Notes: a model not told the origin generated them from the sequence alone. DNA of 64,000 nt from an uncultured Opitutales bacterium (GCA_944389175.1 CALXLK010000001.1:1-64000), one strand, 5' to 3'. Shown: positions 16,698 to 25,529, counted from the first letter of the stretch. Program-made: numbers and translations.

Positions 16698-19480
16698 AGA
16701 AAAAAACGTACAGCGGAAGGGGTATCGGGAAATGGTGTGCAAGGCTGAATGTGCTGTTGCTGTGCCTGCTCGCTGTCGAGTGCTTTGTGGCTGCGGCAAT
16801 CTATACGGGCGCGAGATTGCCCGTTCCCGATGCGTGGGTCGGCCGGTTGAGGAACGCACTCGGCGACCGCGGGATTACGCTGGATTTTTCAACGGTGTGG
16901 CTGGGCTTTGATTTCAGCATACACATCGACGATGCGTCGCTGCGGCTGCACGGCACGCCGTCTCCGTTTCTTTCGGCGGGCTCGGTATGTGTGGGCGTCG
17001 ATCCGCTATTTGCGTTGAATGACTCGTTGCCGGTGAGGTTTGTGAGAGTAGATTCGGCCGAAGTCTATTCTCCGCTGTCGTCCGCCGACGAAAACGCGCG
17101 CATAGCCGGAAACCTTTCATTGCGGGCATCCCCGTCGAGTCTCGACTACATGGTGTTCGATTTTATGGGCATCGAGGTAGAGTGTTCGGGGAAATTTGAC
17201 AAAGACGCGACGTATTCGGATATTATAAACATTTTCCAAATTCTCGGCAAGTGGTCCGGCGGGGGAGCCGCGAAGCCCCCGTCCGACGAGACTACGCCAG
17301 AGTGCATAGCCGCCATCGCCGAGGCAATCAGTTCGCCCGATAATAAGGTTGCGGCGCATCTGAATGCTTTTGAAAACAAAAAACTTAAAATAGAATTTGG
17401 CTTTTTGAAAACCGGCAGCTTCATAAATGCCGAGGCCTATTGCGACAGATTTAATTCCTCAAAAATGGGATCATTTGGCGTCTCGGCAGAGGGCATAAAG
17501 ATTACCCTTAATTACGTCAATACCGACAGGAAGGATCGCATAGGCGTCTTTGCGGGCGCCCGCAAGCTATCCTGCCCGAATTTCAACGTTTGCGCGACAA
17601 AAGTCTTGTTGAATTCGGGCGTCGAGGTGTCGTCAAAAGCGATAGAACTTTATGATGTCGATTTGTCGGCCGCCGATATAGAGGTGGACGGGACGCGGTT
17701 TGACAACGTGATGCTTTCAAAGGACCGCCTTTCCCGCGAAAGCTATGCGGACGGTTGGCGTTTTCTCGTTTCCAGCGGAGCCAACAGGTTTGGAGGCGTG
17801 GCGCGGCTGCCCTCCGGCGGCAAAACATCAATCGACTTTGGCGGAAATGTCTCAATCGACAACCTGCTTTCGCGCAAAGAGTTTTCGTCGATACCAGAGA
17901 TAAAAGATTTTTCCTTCCCGCATGGAGTGAACATAAAAGGGCGGCTCGAATACGAATTTGGCCATACTTTCCCCGAGGTGACTGCGCGCATCGACGCCTC
18001 CGATTGCGAGGTTATGCGGCTTCAGATAGACTCAATGTCGGCGGATGTCGTCCTTGAGGGCGGAATTTTAAAATGTACTGACATTCGTGCCAAGTCAAAG
18101 GAGGGCTGGAGCGCGGAGGGGACCTACGAGCAGAATTTCATAAACAACGCCTACGACATTTGCGTGCGCGGAAATCTGCGCCCCATGGCGATAGCGCACT
18201 TCATGGAACCGTGGTGGGCGCGCATAATGGGCAGCTTCGCGTTTGAAAAAAACGCGCAGATGCCGTATGCGGACATCAGGGTTGAGGGCACGTGGGGGGC
18301 GCCGGAAAACATTTGGTGCTTCGGATATGTCGAAGGGCAGAATGCCGTCTATAGCGGCTCAAAGTTCGACGCGTTTTCCACATATATATGGGTCAATCCT
18401 ACGCGCATAAGCCTTTACGATGTAAAAATGCGCGCGCAAAACCGCCGGGGGCGATGCTTCATAGAGTGGCTCTACGACGGGGGAAAGGGGCTTACTTCGT
18501 ATGACAGGCAGCGCCTTAAGCTAAAGTCGAATCTAAACGACAGGGAGCTTATATCGCTTGGCGGAGCCGATGCCAAGGAGGTTCTCGACGTCGTTGCATT
18601 TGAGAATCCCCCCGATCTGGAATTGAATGCGCTAATGTTTAATCCGGACAACAATCCCAAATCTTTGAAGGATATTTTCAACGCCAAAATTTCGGCTAAA
18701 GGCAGAATGTCCGTGGAGATGATAAACCTGGACGATCCCGTATTTGAGGCCTTCAGCGACAAGACTGATACAGACATAAAGAACGCCTTTTTCAAATTTT
18801 GCGGGGGCGAGGGCAACGGCATGCTGCATTTGAAAAAGGCTAAAAACACGGTGCTTGTGGACGGCCGCGCCCATGCTGAAAAGATGAACCAGGGGTTGTT
18901 CTTCGACTTCTTGTCGTCTCTGGGCGGAGATGCCGACGGCGACGACGATTCGGAGTCGATGTTGGGCGGAGATGCCGACGGCGAAGTCTCCGCCGATATA
19001 CATCTTAAAGGCGACGTAAAAAATATGGCCGAGTCCATCGGACACGGGGTTGTGAGCATCGACAGCAAAGACTTTATGCGCTTGAATCTATTCGGGCGAA
19101 TATCTAAGGCCTTCTCGTCGATAGGTCTGCCTGTGGGGACATTCGATATCACGAGAGTCAACAGCGAGTTTTCGATAAGCGACGGCAAGCTGAGGCTTTC
19201 GCCGTTGGAGATGGAGGGGCCCGCCATGCGAATCATCGGCGCGGCTTCCTATACGTTTAAAGACGATTCCGTGCGCGGAGAATTGAAAGCCTATCCGTTT
19301 GAAAACGTTTCAAACAGAATTGTATCGGTTGTTAACAAGATTGTAAACCCGATAATGGACACTGTAAGGGTGACGGTTTCCGGCACGCTTGCCGACCCCG
19401 AGTTTTGGGCGAAAATTACGCCCGCAGACGTAATAAGAAACGAGAAAAAAGTAATAGAGGGCATGGATAAATCGCTCTGA
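16694..19480 (+). CDS. AsmA/YhdP-like large envelope protein
   Basis: A 928-residue protein starting with GTG at 16694, overlapping the DUF4340 stop (GTGA). It has an N-terminal membrane helix (about 17-40) and a very long beta-rich periplasmic body. The C-terminal 250 residues match the AsmA-like C-terminal pattern (ITRVNSEFSISDGKLRLSP... VSGTLADPEFWAKITP). AsmA/YhdP/TamB-type proteins form periplasm-spanning lipid-transfer channels; that role here is inferred from fold style. Residues about 744-765 contain a duplicated Gly-Gly-Asp-Ala-Asp-Gly segment caused by a DNA duplication. It is the last gene of the five-gene cluster. Confidence 0.75.
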   Translation: MKKKTYSGRGIGKWCARLNVLLLCLLAVECFVAAAIYTGARLPVPDAWVGRLRNALGDRGITLDFSTVWLGFDFSIHIDDASLRLHGTPSPFLSAGSVCVGVDPLFALNDSLPVRFVRVDSAEVYSPLSSADENARIAGNLSLRASPSSLDYMVFDFMGIEVECSGKFDKDATYSDIINIFQILGKWSGGGAAKPPSDETTPECIAAIAEAISSPDNKVAAHLNAFENKKLKIEFGFLKTGSFINAEAYCDRFNSSKMGSFGVSAEGIKITLNYVNTDRKDRIGVFAGARKLSCPNFNVCATKVLLNSGVEVSSKAIELYDVDLSAADIEVDGTRFDNVMLSKDRLSRESYADGWRFLVSSGANRFGGVARLPSGGKTSIDFGGNVSIDNLLSRKEFSSIPEIKDFSFPHGVNIKGRLEYEFGHTFPEVTARIDASDCEVMRLQIDSMSADVVLEGGILKCTDIRAKSKEGWSAEGTYEQNFINNAYDICVRGNLRPMAIAHFMEPWWARIMGSFAFEKNAQMPYADIRVEGTWGAPENIWCFGYVEGQNAVYSGSKFDAFSTYIWVNPTRISLYDVKMRAQNRRGRCFIEWLYDGGKGLTSYDRQRLKLKSNLNDRELISLGGADAKEVLDVVAFENPPDLELNALMFNPDNNPKSLKDIFNAKISAKGRMSVEMINLDDPVFEAFSDKTDTDIKNAFFKFCGGEGNGMLHLKKAKNTVLVDGRAHAEKMNQGLFFDFLSSLGGDADGDDDSESMLGGDADGEVSADIHLKGDVKNMAESIGHGVVSIDSKDFMRLNLFGRISKAFSSIGLPVGTFDITRVNSEFSISDGKLRLSPLEMEGPAMRIIGAASYTFKDDSVRGELKAYPFENVSNRIVSVVNKIVNPIMDTVRVTVSGTLADPEFWAKITPADVIRNEKKVIEGMDKSL

Positions 19481-19525
19481 TATTTACTTGATAAAGCGCT
19501 TCTGCGCTGTTAGCTTCCAGTTTGT

Positions 19526-20467
19526 ATGAGTAATGATAAAAAATTGTTGTGCGGCGTAATCGGCGTGGGCTATCTCGGACAGCACCACGCCAGAATCTAT
19601 TCCGAGCTCGAAACCTCGGAGCTTGTCGGAGTGTACGACAGCAATCCGGAGCGCGCAAAGGAAATCGCAGACAAATACGGCTGCAAAGTTTTTTCGTCGA
19701 TAGAGGAGGCCGGGCGCCAATGCGAGGCAATAAGCGTGGTTGTCCCCACGGACCGCCATACCGAAGTTGCAATGCCGCTGCTTGAACAGGGCTGCGATCT
19801 GTTGATAGAAAAGCCGATTTGCACGTCAGTTGAAGACGCCCAGGCAATAGTGGACAAGGCCAAGGAGAAAAACCTCATCGTCCAGGTTGGCCATATAGAG
19901 CATTTCAACCCCGTTATGGGCTTCATGGAAAAGCATGTCGACAATCCGCGCTTTATAACGGCCGACAGACTCGCGCCGTTTAACGTCAGAGGCACGGAGG
20001 TGGGCGTGGTTTTAGACTTGATGATTCACGACATAGGCGTGGTTTTAAAACTGGCAAATTCGCCCGTGGAGCGCATTGAGGCCGTCGGGGTCAATGTAGT
20101 TAGCAAGCGCGAGGACATAGCAAACGCCCGCATAGTCTTTAAAAGCGGCTGTGTGGCAAACCTCAATGTAAGCAGGGTGAGCTTCAAAAAATTGCGCGAA
20201 ATTAGAATATTTCAGCCCGGTATGTATATGTCGCTTGATTTCATGAACCAAAAGGGGCACATGGTAAAAATCAAGGGGCTTACCGATATCGTTCCCGAGG
20301 AGGTCCCGTTTGAAAAACAGGAGCCGCTGAAGTCGGAATTGGCAAGCTTTATAGACTGCGTGAAATATAAGAAAAGCCCCAAGGTCGATGCGAAACTCGG
20401 CATGTCGGCTCTGGAAGTCGCGCTCGAAATAACCAGACAGGTCAGAAAGATTATCCAGTCGCAGTAA
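19526..20467 (+). CDS. Gfo/Idh/MocA-family oxidoreductase linked to lipid A synthesis
   Basis: A 313-residue NAD(P)-dependent oxidoreductase. The Rossmann motif GVIGVGYLGQHHARIY is at the start, the EKPICTS motif carries the conserved lysine and a second domain follows (DLMIHDIGVVLKL, with the catalytic-type histidine). It ends 1 bp before lpxB starts, so the two are coexpressed. GnnA, a family member, oxidises UDP-GlcNAc at C3 to allow amide-linked lipid A in some bacteria; a GnnA-like role is possible here, but no GnnB aminotransferase lies nearby. Family is secure, substrate is not. Confidence 0.82.
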   Translation: MSNDKKLLCGVIGVGYLGQHHARIYSELETSELVGVYDSNPERAKEIADKYGCKVFSSIEEAGRQCEAISVVVPTDRHTEVAMPLLEQGCDLLIEKPICTSVEDAQAIVDKAKEKNLIVQVGHIEHFNPVMGFMEKHVDNPRFITADRLAPFNVRGTEVGVVLDLMIHDIGVVLKLANSPVERIEAVGVNVVSKREDIANARIVFKSGCVANLNVSRVSFKKLREIRIFQPGMYMSLDFMNQKGHMVKIKGLTDIVPEEVPFEKQEPLKSELASFIDCVKYKKSPKVDAKLGMSALEVALEITRQVRKIIQSQ

Positions 20468-20468
20468 C

Positions 20469-21638
20469 ATGGGCTCCGGAGTGCTACAAACTCGCAATTT
20501 CGATTTCCCGGCGCCGCGCAACGGCCGCTGCGACGTCCTGATTTTGGCGGGCGAGCATTCCGGCGACCAGCAGGCCGCGCGCATGCTTTCCGAGGCGCTT
20601 CGGAAGCGTCCCAACATTGAAGTATGCGCGTTTGGTGGAGCCGCGCTGGAGGGCGCAGGCGCGCAGCTGCTATTCGACTTTACGTCGTTTTCGGTCGTAG
20701 GCTTAATGGAGGTGCTTAAGAACTATTCGTTCTTCAAGGCCTTGAGCGCAGCCATTGTCGATTGGATTGGCAAATACCGCCCGAAGGCCGTCTGTTTCGT
20801 CGATTATCCGGGCTTCAACTTGCACATTGCCGCCTTGCTGCACAAGAAAGGCATCAGCGTCAAAGGCGGGGGCAATGTAAAATTATTATATTATATCAGC
20901 CCCCAAATTTGGGCGTGGAAGGCAAAGCGCCGCTTTAAAATGGCGCGGCTGCTCAATTCGCTCGCGGTTATTTTCCCGTTTGAGACGAAATGCTATGCGG
21001 ATACCGACTTAAAGACGACGTTCGTCGGGCACCCGTTTTTGGAACCCGGGTACGAAAACCCCGTCCGCTACGACGAATCGGGAGAGCTTCTTTTGCTTCC
21101 TGGCAGCAGGGAAATTGCCGTCGGGCGCATATTCCCGGCAATGCTCGGCGCGCTGAGAATGCTCGACTCTCAGAGGGCCGTGGCTTTGTATCCGAGCGCG
21201 GGCATAAAAGAGGTGCTCGAAAATACCCTAAAAAATTTCCCCGACGTTTCCGGCCGCGTACGGATTGTGGATGCGGCGGCGCTGCCCCTGAAGGCCAAGG
21301 CCGTTATGATGAGCTCGGGGACGATGTCGCTGTCGTGTTCGCTTGCGGGCATTCCGGGCGCGATAGTCTACAAGGCAAACCCTTTGACGTATGTCTTGGG
21401 TCGAATGGTTGTAAAAATCAAGTACCTTAGCATAGCAAATATACTCTTGGACAGACCCGCATGGCGCGAATTTATACAATTCGACGCCTCTGCTCAAAAA
21501 ATCGCCTCCTATATGAAAACTTGCCTCAGACCCGAGGCGCGCGAAGAATTTTTGCGTTACGCCCGGGAACTTGAAAGCCTCCTGCGTGCGGAGGCGTCGC
21601 ATACGGCGGCCGACTGGTTATTGCTTGAAATACAATAA
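20469..21638 (+). CDS. lpxB: Lipid-A-disaccharide synthase LpxB
   Basis: A 389-residue GT19 glycosyltransferase. Diagnostic strings are LILAGEHSGDQQAARM near the N-terminus, FVDYPGFNLHIA, YYISPQIWAWKAKR and LLPGSREIAVGRIFP, followed by a C-terminal SSGTMSLSCSLAGIPGAIVYK donor site. It condenses UDP-diacylglucosamine with lipid X to make the lipid A disaccharide at the inner membrane. This shows that the organism makes LPS. A roughly 20-residue extension precedes the conserved core. It is cotranscribed with the oxidoreductase gene upstream. Confidence 0.95.
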   Translation: MGSGVLQTRNFDFPAPRNGRCDVLILAGEHSGDQQAARMLSEALRKRPNIEVCAFGGAALEGAGAQLLFDFTSFSVVGLMEVLKNYSFFKALSAAIVDWIGKYRPKAVCFVDYPGFNLHIAALLHKKGISVKGGGNVKLLYYISPQIWAWKAKRRFKMARLLNSLAVIFPFETKCYADTDLKTTFVGHPFLEPGYENPVRYDESGELLLLPGSREIAVGRIFPAMLGALRMLDSQRAVALYPSAGIKEVLENTLKNFPDVSGRVRIVDAAALPLKAKAVMMSSGTMSLSCSLAGIPGAIVYKANPLTYVLGRMVVKIKYLSIANILLDRPAWREFIQFDASAQKIASYMKTCLRPEAREEFLRYARELESLLRAEASHTAADWLLLEIQ

Positions 21639-22157
21639 TGGGCTCTTTCCCTCCTCTTTCCTTTTTTCTCTCTTTCCTCTCTCTCTTCCTCCCCCTTTTC
21701 CCCACCCCCCCCCAAAAAAAAATACACACACGCGCACAAACACAAACAAACGCATTGCTGAAAAGCAAGCGGGCGTGTGTCTTTCTAATAAGGTGAATAT
21801 GGCCTTATTTTTGTGCCATAGTGGCGGCTATTTTTAGGTTTTGGAGCGCGGCAGAGGATTGTCGGGCGCTATTTTTGTAGGCTCACATAAACGGGGCAGA
21901 TTTCCATTCTTTTCTCCATACTCGCAAACAAGGCCACGGCGGCATTGACGGGAAAAGTGGAGGTTCTTTGTCTGCGCAAGTGCAATGTGAAAGAGATATT
22001 GAGAACGCGCTTTTAACGCTTTGTATTGCCGTCGTTATCGAGCCGCCGCTTCCGCTTGTATGCTCGACATGGTTACACGCGAGTTGGGCAAACTAGCCGT
22101 TTGCGAGGCGCTTTAAAAGCGTCTGAAAAATCGATGTACGCGCGTTTGGAATGGGTA
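21639..22157. other. Intergenic region with extreme strand-composition tract
   Basis: This region begins with a 71-base polypyrimidine run (21643-21713), then A9 and a CA-rich stretch to about 21755. After that the composition is ordinary and no gene, tRNA or terminator is evident up to the 3' end of the namZ-like gene. Frames through the tract encode low-complexity peptides and are not believable. Confidence 0.6.
21643..21755. repeat. Polypyrimidine/C9A9/(CA)-rich low-complexity tract
   Basis: Positions 21643-21713 are all C or T apart from one A (21704), ending in C9. A9 follows (21714-21722), then a CA- and CAA-rich stretch. It sits 5 bases after the lpxB stop codon. Confidence 0.9.
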
Positions 22158-23414
22158 TTATTTGTAGAGATAGAATTGGCTGGATAGCCTTTTGAAGGTT
22201 TCGTTGTCGGCGCTCCATTTCCTAACAAACCAGTTTGCATCTGTAAAAGCGCCCTTGCGCACAAGCTCTATCCAAAAATCGCGCGATCCGGTGTGCTTGT
22301 TAAAAAGGGAGGCCTGGTTTCGCTCCGCATATCTAAAGACGTTTCCGCCGTTTAGAGTGCATGCCAATTTCATCAGATAGAGGCTTAGCTCAGTGGGCCT
22401 GAGCGCATTCCAGTTGGTGATTGTAACATACAGGCCCCTAACGTTCCTTTTCCCGTCCGACGATGTCGCCGTCGTAGGAGTGAACGATACGCCGCGTATC
22501 CTGAATCTGTCGAGATACGCCTTGAGTTCCTCGGGAGTCTTGTTGGGGAAGGTCAAAAGCCTGAAGGGCCTGTTTGTCCCGTATCCGTGCTGGAAGCCGC
22601 CAATCTGGCAGCCAAGCCCCGTCATGGGATAGCCTAAGACGGCGGCGAAGTTTGGTATGGCAGGGCTCGTCTTAATCCACCGCAATCCGGTATCGGGCCA
22701 GAGCATGGAGCGCCTCCAGCCGCGCATGGGAATTACCGTCAACTTGCCGTGGCGCTGGTAGTTCGAGGTTATTTCCATCGCCCCGCGCGTGTATTTTGCG
22801 TATCTGGCCAGCTCTCCTATCGTCATTGCGTGCACATAGGGAACCTGAAACATGCCTACATAGCTCTTGTACTCAAGGTCGAGCGGTGGGCCGTCGACTT
22901 TTAGCCCGCCGAGCGGATTGGGCCTGTCAAGCACTACGACTTCCTTGGAATTTTCAAAACACGCCTCCATGGCGCGCAGCATGCAGCTTATATAGGTGTA
23001 GGAGCGGGAACCGATATCCTGCAAGTCTATGACCAGAACGTCGATTTTTGAAAGCATGTAGGGTGTGGGCTTGCGGTATTTGCCATAGAGCGAAAAAACC
23101 GGCAGTTTTGTGCGCGCGTCTATCTTGTCGAGAACCGGGACGTCGGCCTTTTCGTTTCCGTAAATTCCGTGCTCGGGGCCGAAGAGCGCCGTCAGGTTAA
23201 CGTTGCGCGCCTTGTGTAGAATGTCTATGGTGCTGCGCCCGTACCTGTTTACCCCGGCAGGATGCGTCAGCAATCCCACTCTCTTGCCCCTCAGCGGTGC
23301 GAAATTCATTGATTCCAGCACGTCTATGCCAAGCATTACCTTCGGCGCGCCAAACGTTTCCGCTATAAGCGATGCAAATAGAACTAAAATGGCAAGTATT
23401 GTTTTCAGATTCAT
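22158..23414 (-). CDS. Exo-beta-N-acetylmuramidase NamZ-like (DUF1343)
   Basis: A DUF1343 protein of about 418 residues, started at the ATG at 23414 because this places a good signal peptide first (MNLKTILAILVLFASLIAETFG). Family hallmarks are GKRVGLLTHPAGVNRYGRST, LFGPEHGIYG (likely catalytic Glu), VIDLQDIGSRSYTYI and VLDRPNPLGG. DUF1343 includes NamZ, an exo-lytic enzyme that removes N-acetylmuramic acid from peptidoglycan fragments. It is probably periplasmic, acting in wall recycling or feeding on foreign murein. It is isolated on the minus strand, with no muropeptide genes beside it. Confidence 0.88.
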   Translation of the reverse strand: MNLKTILAILVLFASLIAETFGAPKVMLGIDVLESMNFAPLRGKRVGLLTHPAGVNRYGRSTIDILHKARNVNLTALFGPEHGIYGNEKADVPVLDKIDARTKLPVFSLYGKYRKPTPYMLSKIDVLVIDLQDIGSRSYTYISCMLRAMEACFENSKEVVVLDRPNPLGGLKVDGPPLDLEYKSYVGMFQVPYVHAMTIGELARYAKYTRGAMEITSNYQRHGKLTVIPMRGWRRSMLWPDTGLRWIKTSPAIPNFAAVLGYPMTGLGCQIGGFQHGYGTNRPFRLLTFPNKTPEELKAYLDRFRIRGVSFTPTTATSSDGKRNVRGLYVTITNWNALRPTELSLYLMKLACTLNGGNVFRYAERNQASLFNKHTGSRDFWIELVRKGAFTDANWFVRKWSADNETFKRLSSQFYLYK

Positions 23415-23675
23415 TTTACCTGTGCGGGAGGAATTTTTATTTTTTTGAAGCAAGTCGGGTTGATGATTTCAAAAAAAATGCCGATTTTCAACACTTATAT
23501 TCTGGGTAAAAGACGCAGTGTTTATCGAATGAATTTTGAAAAAAAAGGCTTTTTTTTCTTGTTTATCAAAAATGTTTATAGTACAAAATCTAATAAAGTC
23601 GGATACGGATTAAGCCGGACGCCGGCCCAACCCCATTTTCTTATTCAACCTAACAATAAAATATAAGGAAATTAT

Positions 23676-23954
23676 ATGAAAAAAGCAGAACTCATTGAAA
23701 TGCTCCAGAAAGAACTCTCAAAGCACGGAGAATACTCCGCTGCGGAGTCGAATCGCGTATTCGACGACGTTGTCGACGTTTTGGCAAAAGCCATTGTAAA
23801 GTCGGGCAAGATCTCCATTCTGGGCTTCGGTACGTTCAGCGTAAAACAGCGCGCGGCCAGAATGGGCGTAAATCCCAGCAACGGCGAGAAAATCAAAATT
23901 AAGGCTAAGAAGGTTATTACTTTCAAGGCTTCGAAGGCAATCAAGGTTAAGTAG
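23676..23954 (+). CDS. HU-family DNA-binding protein
   Basis: A 92-residue HU/IHF protein. The DNA-binding arm region reads GFGTFSVKQRAARMGVNPSNGEKIKI, matching the HU signature, and the N-terminal dimerisation helices precede it. It bends and compacts DNA as a dimer. A strong AAGGA ribosome binding site precedes the ATG by 7 bases, and two hairpins follow as terminators, which suggests high monocistronic expression. Confidence 0.95.
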   Translation: MKKAELIEMLQKELSKHGEYSAAESNRVFDDVVDVLAKAIVKSGKISILGFGTFSVKQRAARMGVNPSNGEKIKIKAKKVITFKASKAIKVK

Positions 23955-23994
23955 TCCGCCTTTGTCGCCGGCGGGGTCGACCCGCTTGCATCAG

Positions 23995-24030
23995 GCCGCA
24001 GTGCGCATGCATCTGCGGCTTGACTTTTTT
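23995..24030 (+). terminator. First terminator hairpin behind HU
   Basis: GCCGCAG (23995-24001) pairs with CTGCGGC (24013-24019), with a further TGC/GCA pairing inside, followed by TTGACTTTTTT. Confidence 0.75.
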
Positions 24031-24037
24031 ATATCGC

Positions 24038-24060
24038 GCCGCCTATGGGCGGCTTTTCTT
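24038..24060 (+). terminator. Second terminator hairpin behind HU
   Basis: GCCGCC (24038-24043) pairs with GGCGGC (24048-24053) around the loop TATG, and TTTTCTT follows. Tandem terminators fit an abundant HU transcript. Confidence 0.75.
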
Positions 24061-24301
24061 TTGAATGTCGAGAGCTCTGCCCGCAAAAATGCGTTCCTTC
24101 CCAACCGCGGCGCGCGAATTTGTGACTCGGCCGGGAGTTCAGCGTCCGCAAAATGCCGCAGTAGTGATGGCATGTTTACTGCGTGTATATTATAGCAAAT
24201 TAAATATAAATAATAAAATGTATAAAATAATTGTTGTTAATTTTAATATTTGATGCTAGCCTACTGTCCAACGCATAAGGGGCACACCGGCGCAAAGATA
24301 C

Positions 24302-24355
24302 CGCATGGGCTCCTCCCGCAGGGGAGCTTCCCCGGTCGGGAAGCCCGTAGATGCG
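24302..24355 (+). ncRNA. Folded 5' leader of the sigma factor gene (putative cis-regulatory RNA)
   Basis: CGCAT (24302-24306) pairs with ATGCG (24351-24355), GGGC (24307-24310) with GCCC (24343-24346). Inside are two hairpins, TCCTC/GGGGA (24311-24315 with 24321-24325, including one wobble pair) and TTCCC/GGGAA (24328-24332 with 24338-24342). The result is a three-way junction. The 3' strand of the closing stem contains an in-frame ATG (24351) lacking a ribosome binding site. No named riboswitch class fits. Confidence 0.4.
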
Positions 24356-24398
24356 TAAACAAACGTCCGAAAAGGCCGCCGATAAACAAAGGGACAGT

Positions 24399-25142
24399 AT
24401 GGCTATGAAAACAAGATCGAAGAAGACTGAAGTAAGGGAACTGAGCGATTTCCAAAAGGAGATTTTTGTTAAGTATTTCCCCATGATTTCAAAGATTGTC
24501 AATTCCATGCGATCCAAGCTTCCCTCTTACGCCGATATAGACGAGCTTCATTCCGCGGGCGTATCGGGGCTTGCCGACGCCGTGGGCCGGCTTGACTCCT
24601 CCAGAAAAGAATCTTTCGACAGCTATATTGCAATGCGCATCCGCGGAGCCATAATAGACGACTTGCGCAATATAGACTACATGTCGCGTTCGGCCAGAAA
24701 CGACGCCAAAAATGTGGAAAAGGTTCGCACGGGGCTCGAGCAAAAGCTTTCGAGAGCCCCGCGAAGCGACGAACTTAGAAAGGCAATGGGCGTGTCTGTC
24801 CGCCAGTTTGCAAAGATAATGCGCCGCACGCAGGTGCTTTCATTTATATCGCTCAACGACACCGCCGATTCCCAGGACTCCTCGGCGCCGTCTTTCGCCG
24901 AATCCATAGCCGATGAAAGCGCGCAAACGCCGCGTCAGCGCCTGGAAGATACTGAGATGGGCCGCTATCTTCGCTCTCAAATAAGATCTCTTCCGCAAAA
25001 GCAAAGGGAAGTCATAGACAGCTATTATTTCAAGGAGAAAAAGCTCGGCGAGATAGCGCGCGATTTTGGGCTGACCGAGGCCAGAATCTGCCAGATACAT
25101 TCCCAAGCGCTAATGAATCTGCGCCCAAAATTTCTCAATTAA
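24399..25142 (+). CDS. FliA/WhiG-family RNA polymerase sigma factor
   Basis: A sigma factor of about 247 residues with region 2 (ISKIVNSMRSKLPSYADIDELHSAGVSGL), the FDSYIAMRIRGAIIDDLR stretch typical of FliA/WhiG, region 3, and region 4 (LPQKQREVIDSYYFKEKKLGEIARDFGLTEARICQIHSQAL). The ATG at 24399 has AAAGGGA upstream and is preferred to the ATG at 24351, which lies inside a predicted stem. A REC-PP2C phosphatase and an RsbW-like kinase gene follow, hinting at control by partner switching. No flagellar genes are present, so a WhiG-like developmental or stress role is as likely as motility. Confidence 0.88.
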   Translation: MAMKTRSKKTEVRELSDFQKEIFVKYFPMISKIVNSMRSKLPSYADIDELHSAGVSGLADAVGRLDSSRKESFDSYIAMRIRGAIIDDLRNIDYMSRSARNDAKNVEKVRTGLEQKLSRAPRSDELRKAMGVSVRQFAKIMRRTQVLSFISLNDTADSQDSSAPSFAESIADESAQTPRQRLEDTEMGRYLRSQIRSLPQKQREVIDSYYFKEKKLGEIARDFGLTEARICQIHSQALMNLRPKFLN

Positions 25143-25529
25143 ATTCGCGTATCCAATCTTCGGCGCCGCGCTTTTTTTTTAATTTCCATGTTTCCTCCTT
25201 TTTTGAGGCATTGTTTTTTGTAAAAAGCAGCTTATGCGAGCCATAAAAATACAAAAGAGGCGCAAAAAAAATTGCGGCGATTGCGGCGGCAAATACATCG
25301 ACATGTCTGAGTGATGTAATTTTATTCTCTTAGGTTTTCGCCGTCGTTTATTTTGAATGCCTTGTTGCGCGCGTTTACAGGCGGCGCGGGTATTTGCGGC
25401 CGCATTTATGGGGGAGTGCATTTTGTCTTCTGCCGGGAGCCAACGGCGGGCTCTGAAAGGAAAAAAATACGGCGCTAAAAGAGGGCTTTTTTTGTTGCCT
25501 TTTGGGGGTGAATAAAAGAGAGTTGAAAC
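25143..25529. other. Intergenic region after the sigma factor gene
   Basis: It starts with CGGCGCCG and a run of ten T (25171-25180), which may act as a weak terminator. The rest is A/T-rich with no credible gene. It must hold the promoter of the phosphatase gene if that gene is transcribed separately. Confidence 0.5.

Larger units (their letters stand above)
23955..24398. other. Terminators, AT-rich promoter region and structured leader
   Basis: This gap holds two hairpins behind HU (23994-24060), an AT-rich block (about 24185-24252) suited to a promoter, and then a GC-rich folded leader (24302-24355) before the sigma factor. No additional coding gene is seen. Confidence 0.6.

Noticed and set aside
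21526..21768. 80-residue minus-strand frame rich in Arg, Lys and Glu
   Set aside because: It simply translates the polypyrimidine tract and the lpxB end; composition explains it.
21760..22157. tRNA or small RNA after the pyrimidine tract
   Set aside because: No cloverleaf, T-loop consensus or strong hairpin could be assembled.
24270..24312. Possible c-di-GMP-I riboswitch before the sigma factor, because GGGGCACACC and GCGCAAAG resemble its conserved words
   Set aside because: The hairpin that must separate these two words is absent, since they are almost adjacent, so the fold cannot form. Only the general structured-leader observation is kept.
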